A stretch of 64,000 bases of DNA from Takakia lepidozioides (lineage: Eukaryota; Streptophyta; Takakiopsida; Takakiales; Takakiaceae). Under the pieces are notes generated by a model. The model did no database searches. It was not told the origin of the DNA and was given only the letters and a program-made list of their open reading frames with translations. Made by a program: the position numbers and the translations under genes. Shown here in pieces: positions 58,889 through 64,000 of this stretch (positions within the stretch are counted from its first letter, which is position 1; each line of letters begins with the position of its first letter). The stretch covers positions 21,452,001 through 21,516,000 of the forward strand of contig CM060731.1 of the NCBI GenBank assembly GCA_030704615.1, given 5' to 3'.

Positions 58889-60244
58889 GTGGTACCGGCT
58901 CCAAGGCCGGATGGTCCACCTCCTGCTCCTGAAGGAGGAGACTTGGGAGGCATGGGATTCATGTGCGGGGCAGCACTACCACTAGTGAGGGGTGCCACTA
59001 CCACTACCACTACGTGCGGGGCAAGACTACCACTAGTGCAAGTGGAGTCAGCTGCGGCAGTGACTCGAGGAGCAACACGAGTTCCTGAGCCACGAGGTGC
59101 GGAGGTGGAGTTGGATCCACAGCGTGGGGAGGCAAGCCGTCAGGCCAGGCTTCCTCAGTCATTCACATTGGCGGAGACAGTGTCGACGCCGTCCATGACA
59201 CCTAGTTCTCGCCCGACTGTTACCGAGGCGGAGGTTACTATGCCATTGGGGAGAGCTATACGGGCAGCACCACTACCTAGTGTTGCCAAGGCTACGGCAG
59301 CTAGTGTGCTGCTGGGGGCGGCCACAGCTGTGTGTCAGGCTCCATTGTTCTCGACTACCATGATTGCGACCCCGGGGGTAAGACCAGCTGAGGTGTTCAG
59401 GTTGGCAGCTACACTCTATGAGAGTGAGGAGGTTACTTCATCTTCTGTGGAGATAGTGGGAGGTGTAGTGCCGGAGGGATCCTCGAATGTGAGTGTCAAG
59501 ACTGCCACGACGGCGCCATGGCAAGCTGCAGCTGTTAGGTTGATGGAGCTGCTAGCTAGGCCAGCCATTGAGCGCGCCATGATGACACCTGGAGTTGTCA
59601 TATTAGACAACCAAGATGGCATTTTCTGTTTGAGTGGACCGGCAGGCAAGAGGTACCGGCCACTGCGGGTCTTGTTGGACTCGGGAGCTCAGCCATTGAT
59701 GCTGGGCAGAGCTGCTATTGCAGGCTTGGGCCTCACGGAGGCGGATATGGAGCCTTGTCCTTTCCAGATACAAACGTCTCTGGGAGGATCGGAGCAGGCT
59801 CGGGGCATGACACGGCGTGAGTTGGCTATCAGACTACGGCCGGATCACCCTACAGATGGCTCAGTGATGCGAGCCAAGGCCATTGTGACAGACGCAGTCT
59901 CATACGATGTCCTGGTTGGTGGGGCAGTGTTGTACCCCATGGGCTTCACCTTGGATTTTTGGGAGGAGCCAGCTTCCTATAGGCCTGGATGGCAGTCAGG
60001 GGAGGGCCGGCGTGTGCAGCTCCTTGTGACGTTCATAGGAGGAGTTGCGGTTGCACAGCGAGGCAAGATGCCAACACTAGCAGCATTCACAACGGCAGTG
60101 AGTTGGCATGGAAAGTTGCTTGAGGGCAACGCTCATTCAGAGGATGTGCCACCTCCGGGAGAGCAGAATGACATGTATGGTATGGCGGAGTTGCCTACCA
60201 TGGTTGCTCAGACTCCATTGTGGGGCACGAGCAAGGATTTGTAG
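58889..60244 (+). CDS. Retroviral-type aspartic protease region of the Ty3 element
   Basis: This frame stays open for 451 codons. The first 240 residues are low-complexity (Ala, Pro, Thr, Ser-rich) spacer. The second half has the aspartic protease signature RVLLDSGAQPLMLG (Asp at about 59678), followed by MTRRELAIRL and a flap-like AIVTDAVSYDVLVGGAVLYP, then WEEPASYRPGW. Such domains cleave the Gag-Pol polyprotein. Family position between gag and the methyltransferase is expected. The core looks intact. No stop interrupts it, in contrast with the flanking parts. Confidence 0.8.
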   Translation: MVPAPRPDGPPPAPEGGDLGGMGFMCGAALPLVRGATTTTTTCGARLPLVQVESAAAVTRGATRVPEPRGAEVELDPQRGEASRQARLPQSFTLAETVSTPSMTPSSRPTVTEAEVTMPLGRAIRAAPLPSVAKATAASVLLGAATAVCQAPLFSTTMIATPGVRPAEVFRLAATLYESEEVTSSSVEIVGGVVPEGSSNVSVKTATTAPWQAAAVRLMELLARPAIERAMMTPGVVILDNQDGIFCLSGPAGKRYRPLRVLLDSGAQPLMLGRAAIAGLGLTEADMEPCPFQIQTSLGGSEQARGMTRRELAIRLRPDHPTDGSVMRAKAIVTDAVSYDVLVGGAVLYPMGFTLDFWEEPASYRPGWQSGEGRRVQLLVTFIGGVAVAQRGKMPTLAAFTTAVSWHGKLLEGNAHSEDVPPPGEQNDMYGMAELPTMVAQTPLWGTSKDL

Positions 60245-60262
60245 CGGGATGCTGATCGACGG

Positions 60263-61059
60263 GTGCAACAAGCCTGGGTGGAGGCTTTTGTACCGTCAGG
60301 AGAGGAGGAGAGTGCGGGGATTGCACCAGGACCACCTCAATTGTCTCCATTGGATACCACACCTATTGTGTGGCAGTATCCGGATGAAGGCATTTATCTT
60401 CTGGACTTGTTTGGCGGGATCAGCACCGGATTGGCTGCTGTGTTACAGGCAGGTGTACGAGTTCGGCGTTACCTGTATGTGGAGAGGCATGAGATTGCAC
60501 GATGCATTTGACTTCGCCATGTTGCTTAGTTGGTGCAGCGGTACCCTGAGTTGTTGTCGGTGTCTGCAGTTATGGATATCAGCAGGCCTTGCCAGCAGAC
60601 ATTTCGTTGTTGGGGGCGCAGGATTTGGAGCGGGTTGGCTCCATTGAAAGTTGGCCCTGCCAAGGGCATTCATCAGCCGAGCATGGCAATGGATTGCAAG
60701 ACTCGAGGTCGGGTCTGTTTTGGGAGATGGTGCGGGTTTTGCGCCACTTGCAGTTTCATCAAGCTGTATCTCCAGCATACATCTTGGAGAATGTGCCACT
60801 GATGGGCGATTCTCGGGCCAGGGTGATGGCCAGTGTGCATCAAGTCCGATTGTGGCTTGGGTCAGCAGTGTTGCTAGATGCAGCTACAGTGGGGTCACGG
60901 GCTCATCGTCCACGGCTATGGTGGACTAACTTGATGCCACCCGCATTGCTCAAGCGTGCATTTGATGGGGTGCAGCGGTCAGCACATCTCACAGTGGATA
61001 GCATTCTGGACACAGGGAGGCAGTCTCAGCGTGTGAGACACGATGACCGTTCGCCTTAG
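60263..61059 (+). pseudogene. C5-cytosine DNA methyltransferase domain in a Ty3 element
   Basis: A DNA cytosine-5 methyltransferase domain lies between protease and RNase H. Motif I is GIYLLDLFGGISTGLAA (about 60392-60442; SAM binding). Motif II-like RYLYVERHEIARCI follows. Motif IV is WPCQGHS with the catalytic Cys at 60658-60660, then DSRSGLFWEMVRVL. Motif VI is AYILENVPLMGDS (Glu at about 60787). Motif VIII-like is SRAHRPRLWWTN. An in-frame TGA at 60509-60511 and a frameshift at about 60571 break it after motif II, and the segment just before PCQ is short. The sequence resembles Dnmt3-like and bacterial-type enzymes more than the plant MET1 or CMT. Retrotransposon-borne cytosine methyltransferases were reported (from memory) in charophytes and dinoflagellates. 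This copy is inactive as written. Confidence 0.85.
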
Positions 61060-61740
61060 CAGTGGTCAACAAGGTGGGTCAACCATGAGCAGCATTACCT
61101 ACACTGCTCAGCTTCCCAGGATCGCATGCTTTCCGGGATAGTGGACCCGGCCTCATGTGGGATGCTCAGTTGCAGTAGTTAGTGGAGCCTAATGCTGACG
61201 AGCATGAGCGGGCAATGGGTTTTACCAGTGGTACCACGGCCGTGTCGTCTCTTTCAGAGGCATCACGTCGTCAGGTGTTGGGGCAAGCAATGGATCTCAA
61301 TTGCTTGACCTGGATTATCAACTTGGCTATGGCTGAGCAATGAAGAGTGTGGAGTGCACTTCCCTTGACGGTCTCTCTGCCTACCGAGACGGTACAGGCA
61401 GTGAGTGGGGGCGAGCCGGTGAGGACCACAGGGTGTAGACATCCATGGCACACGTGGGAGGTGCTCGAGGTTCAGAGGGAGTTGGCAGCCAAGGCGGCTA
61501 TGATGGATGAGGTTGGGGATTCTTCTCGGTTGAGGAGGTCCTCAACGATGAGATGATGGGGCAGGACGAGGCTTTGTCATTGACTGAGCAGGTAGGGAGT
61601 ACTGCTCAAGAGGTTGCGGCATAGCAACCACGGGACGCGTCCTCTACCTCTAAGTCTGTTGGACTTAAGGTTGCAGTTACAAAGGGCAATTGGGAGCCTG
61701 ACATTGGACCTATTGTCACTAGAGGAGAGAGACGACGTAT
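61060..61740 (+). other. Degenerate spacer where reverse transcriptase should lie
   Basis: About 680 bp with no reverse transcriptase motifs (no YxDD, no LPFGL/thumb blocks) in any frame. The normal RT plus RNase H needs about 1.3-1.5 kb. Fragments such as VGLKVAVTKGNWEPDIGPI (about 61655) look like the pre-RT spacer of the same polyprotein. Confidence 0.6.
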
Positions 61741-61890
61741 ATGGCGGTTCCTGAGGCTTACAAGAATTGTTTTGCCTCTCGTGCTACGGTGGAGGAGCAT
61801 GAGAGACATGTTCAGGTTGTGCATCGACCGAGTTTGGTCAATCGGGATGCGGATGGATTGAGTCGCAATCCATGCACGAGCCAGCAGGAT
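61741..61890 (+). pseudogene. RNase H C-terminal remnant
   Basis: The frame has HVQVVHRPSLVNRDADGLSRNP, split here as HVQVVHRPSLVN and RDADGLSRNP, the well-known end of Ty3/gypsy RNase H. Nothing N-terminal to it (active-site blocks) is present, so the deletion that removed RT ended here. Confidence 0.8.
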
Positions 61891-62720
61891 GACACTGGAG
61901 CTCGGTGGCATGGTGAGACGGACGAGGAGATGGTGTCGGGATGGCACACATCTGTGTGTATCTTGGCATCAGGAGGTCAGGTTGGACCTACAACAGGGAT
62001 GACTATAGACGGAGTGTCTGAGGACCCTGAGGCTAGTGATGAGCCAGGTGGTGCCAGAGATATACATGAGGATTCGGCTGTGTTGGACTACCTCTGCACG
62101 GGAGACACGGCAGCCACTGTGACTGCCAGGGAGAGGGATCGGATCCTGCAACGAGCCAAGAGGTTCAAGTGGGAGGGGATACATCTACTTCGATTGTGGG
62201 AGGATGGTCGGGTGAGGATTGTGCCTCACCCCACACAGCGTGCACGGTTAGTGCGGCATGCCCATGAGGAGTTGGGGCATTTTGGAGTGCGACGCACTCA
62301 CAGTTTACTGCAGGGGCAATATTGGTGGCGTGGTATGCATACAGAGGTGCAACAGTTCGTGGCTAGGTGCATGGTGTGTCACATGGTGCGTGCTTCATTC
62401 AACGCCCCTAAACCACAGTTGCATCTTTTACCAATCATGGGATTGGGCTACAGGTGGAGTCTTGACTTCGCAGGACCGTTGCCACTGACTATGCGCCACC
62501 ACAAATATGTGTTGGTGATGGTGGAGCACTTCTCCAAGTGGATTGAGTTGGTTCCATTGCTTAAAGGCTAGTGAGGGGGCTGCGTATGCATTCTTGGATC
62601 GTGTGCTTAGCCGATTTGGTGCTCCAGCTGAGGTACTCACGGACCAAGGGAGAGAGTTATTGGGGAAGTTTCAGGCTTTGTGTGATAAAGCCTTGATAGA
62701 CCAGAAGGGACACCCATGAG
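61891..62720 (+). pseudogene. Ty3 integrase, N-terminal zinc domain and part of catalytic core
   Basis: The frame up to 62571 contains an HHCC zinc domain (HAHEELGHFGVRRTH, then CMVCHMV) and the first catalytic Asp in WSLDFAGPLP (62464). After a stop and shift at about 62570, a second frame gives AYAFLDRVLSRFGAPAEVLTDQGREL with the second Asp (62642). The sequence then drops from DQKGHP to WDLQVPWFAMGYRFSK, so the block with the catalytic Glu (D,D-35-E) is missing. Integrase joins element DNA to the genome. This copy cannot. Confidence 0.85.
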
Positions 62721-62749
62721 ATTGGGATCTTCAGGTTCCTTGGTTTGCC

Positions 62750-63250
62750 ATGGGCTACAGGTTCAGCAAACAAGCATCACTTGCCTCCTTCTCACCATAT
62801 TTCCTTCTCTTTGGCCGAGAGCCGGATTTGCCTGCAGCCATTCGTAGGGATACTGCTCAAGTCCTTAACCTTGACGATCCGGACATGTGGGTACGTGCAT
62901 GTGATCAGCGTGCAGAGTTGTTCAAGAAAGTCATGCCCATGGCTTTTGAGAACCTTGCCATTGCACAGCACCGTGATACGTTGAGGTATGCCACTATACG
63001 TGGTGGAGGATATCGTCCTGGGGTTCGGAGGTTTAACCCTGGTGACTATGTTTATTTGCAGCAGACTGCTCCTACGACTCTGGATGTTACTGCAGGGCGT
63101 GTTATTCTTAGGGTTCGAGAGGTGTTGCCCTCAGGGGTCCTGATCTTGGAGGGTTGGGATGGCACCATGTGCGTAATTGTGCGCTATGCCACCTTCTTAA
63201 TGTCGATGGCAGAGTTGACCCAAACTTGGCAGTGGTACCTGCAGGTTTGA
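62750..63250 (+). CDS. Ty3 integrase C-terminal region
   Basis: This frame follows on from the core (YRFSKQASLASFSPYFLLFG, REPDLPAAIRRDTAQVL) and contains RFNPGDYVYLQQTAPTTLDV and GRVILRVREVLPSGVLILEG, the SH3-like GPY/F-type end of gypsy integrases. It stays open to the stop at 63248-63250. The natural path probably leaves this frame near 63160 to enter the PHD finger. Confidence 0.7.
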   Translation: MGYRFSKQASLASFSPYFLLFGREPDLPAAIRRDTAQVLNLDDPDMWVRACDQRAELFKKVMPMAFENLAIAQHRDTLRYATIRGGGYRPGVRRFNPGDYVYLQQTAPTTLDVTAGRVILRVREVLPSGVLILEGWDGTMCVIVRYATFLMSMAELTQTWQWYLQV

Positions 63251-63370
63251 GGTGCATGCTCTGTGGGTCTGCCAAAGGGGCAACCACCATGCTGGTGTGT
63301 GATCGATGCTCAAGGGGTTGGCATATGGGATGCTTGACACCACCTCTTGGTTGTGTCCACACTGCTTGGT
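63155..63370 (+). pseudogene. PHD finger at the integrase C-terminus
   Basis: In a frame shifted from the integrase, NCALCHLLNVDGRVDPNLAV leads to CMLCGSAKGATTMLVCDRCS and RGWHMGCLTPPL. This is the C4HC3 pattern of a PHD finger: Cys pairs at 63253 and about 63298, then His and Cys. The last pair lies in the next frame as WLCPHC (63348-63365), so a small deletion separates them. PHD fingers bind histone H3 tails. At the end of an integrase it may guide insertion, much as chromodomains do in chromoviruses (inference). Two frameshifts make this copy inactive. Confidence 0.8.
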
Positions 63371-63620
63371 ATAGTGACAGTGGACATGACTGGAGGCAGC
63401 TAACAAGACATGGGAGGCCAAGCTCATAGGAGTTAATACATGAGATCCCAAGCTCAAGTTCACAGGTTGCAAGACGACGACTAACGATGGGGCAACTCTT
63501 GCACCCGGCTTCTTGATCTATCGAGTTTGAGTGTAGTAGGGATAGTGGTGGATGACTTAATGAGGCTATGGTCACTATCACATCTTATGGCTACCTGGAC
63601 TTAGAGGGACCTAAGCACCA

Positions 63621-63634
63621 GCTAGGGGGGCGAT
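63621..63634 (+). promoter_or_regulatory. Polypurine tract of the Ty3 element
   Basis: 'agctaggggggcga' lies immediately before the TG that starts the 3' LTR, the usual place for plus-strand DNA priming. Confidence 0.6.
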
Positions 63635-64000
63635 TGTGTGGACTAGTGACTGCCATAGTGGGCAGCATAGTGGCAGCCTAGTGACTGACTAGTTGTAGCC
63701 TAGTGGTTGGACTAGTGGTTGGACTAGTGATATACTAGTGTGTGGCGTGCACATGTGTTGTGTGGTTTTGGACAACGATGTAGTTGTGTAGTGATATGTA
63801 TGCGCACGACAGATACCTCTTCTGCGGCAGATCTGCTTGCAAAGTTTTTGAAGAAGGACTGATAGTTGAAGTGGTGCATGTATTCTTTTAGATTGAGGAA
63901 CCCATAGTTTTAGTTACTACGAGAATTCAGTAGGGAGACTACATGACACTCATTTGATTTGATTTTTGAGACAGTTCAATTTACTGATAACATTTGCAGA
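63635..64000 (+). mobile_element. 3' LTR start of the Ty3 methyltransferase element, partial
   Basis: It starts TGTGTGGACTAGTGACTGCC and contains several CTAGTG-centred short repeats up to about 63745. It continues to the window edge with no terminal CA identified. No matching 5' LTR was found near 57 kb. Confidence 0.6.

Overview
The window is nuclear DNA of a land plant. The evidence is a two-exon chlorophyll a/b-binding protein gene, an orthologue of the plant histidine kinase AHK5/CKI2, a plant calcium-activated RelA/SpoT-type (CRSH) gene, many GT-AG introns, and a heavy load of LTR retrotransposons, tRNA-derived SINEs and tandem repeats. The long repeat-filled intergenic DNA and the sequence character of the LHCB and CRSH genes suggest a non-seed plant (lycophyte, fern or bryophyte). 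The species cannot be fixed from sequence reading alone.

Layout. 0-16.4 kb is accessory DNA: a duplicated block (240-806 and 8957-9583), a broken P-loop NTPase of the Crinkler-associated type (about 2.0-3.84 kb), a SINE, an unrecognised 295-residue ORF, a SWIM zinc-finger ORF, a roughly 120-bp satellite-like array and a LINE-like poly(A) tail. 16.48-23.98 kb (minus) is a complete 11-exon AHK5-type hybrid histidine kinase. 24-35.7 kb is mostly AT-rich repeat DNA with a second SINE, a 46-bp perfect palindrome, a broken TIP30/HTATIP2-like gene and copia-type LTR debris. 35.75-36.66 kb is a relic of a Crypton-type (DUF3504) tyrosine recombinase, with a second copy at 51.19-54.55 kb.

36.75-43.72 kb (plus) reads as one phase-compatible exon chain: ppGpp synthetase domain, two EF-hands, a linker, then about eight HAT/TPR-like repeats. 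This is either an unusual CRSH-HAT fusion or two abutting genes, and the joining exon is damaged. 45.17-46.17 kb (minus) is an intact LHCII gene with a G-box promoter. 47.7-50.3 kb holds Ty3 and Ty1 fragments.

57.4-64.0 kb is a degenerate Ty3/gypsy element with an unusual domain order: gag with zinc knuckles, aspartic protease, a C5-cytosine DNA methyltransferase domain (motifs DLFGG, PCQ, ENV), an RNase H remnant, integrase and a C-terminal PHD finger, followed by a polypurine tract and the start of the 3' LTR. The reverse transcriptase core has been deleted. This element, which combines a DNA-methylation writer with a putative chromatin reader, is the most interesting system in the window.

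The single-copy genes (AHK5, CRSH-HAT, LHCB) are ordinary host genes of signalling and plastid function, and they sit as islands between transposable elements. I see no operon-like functional link between them.
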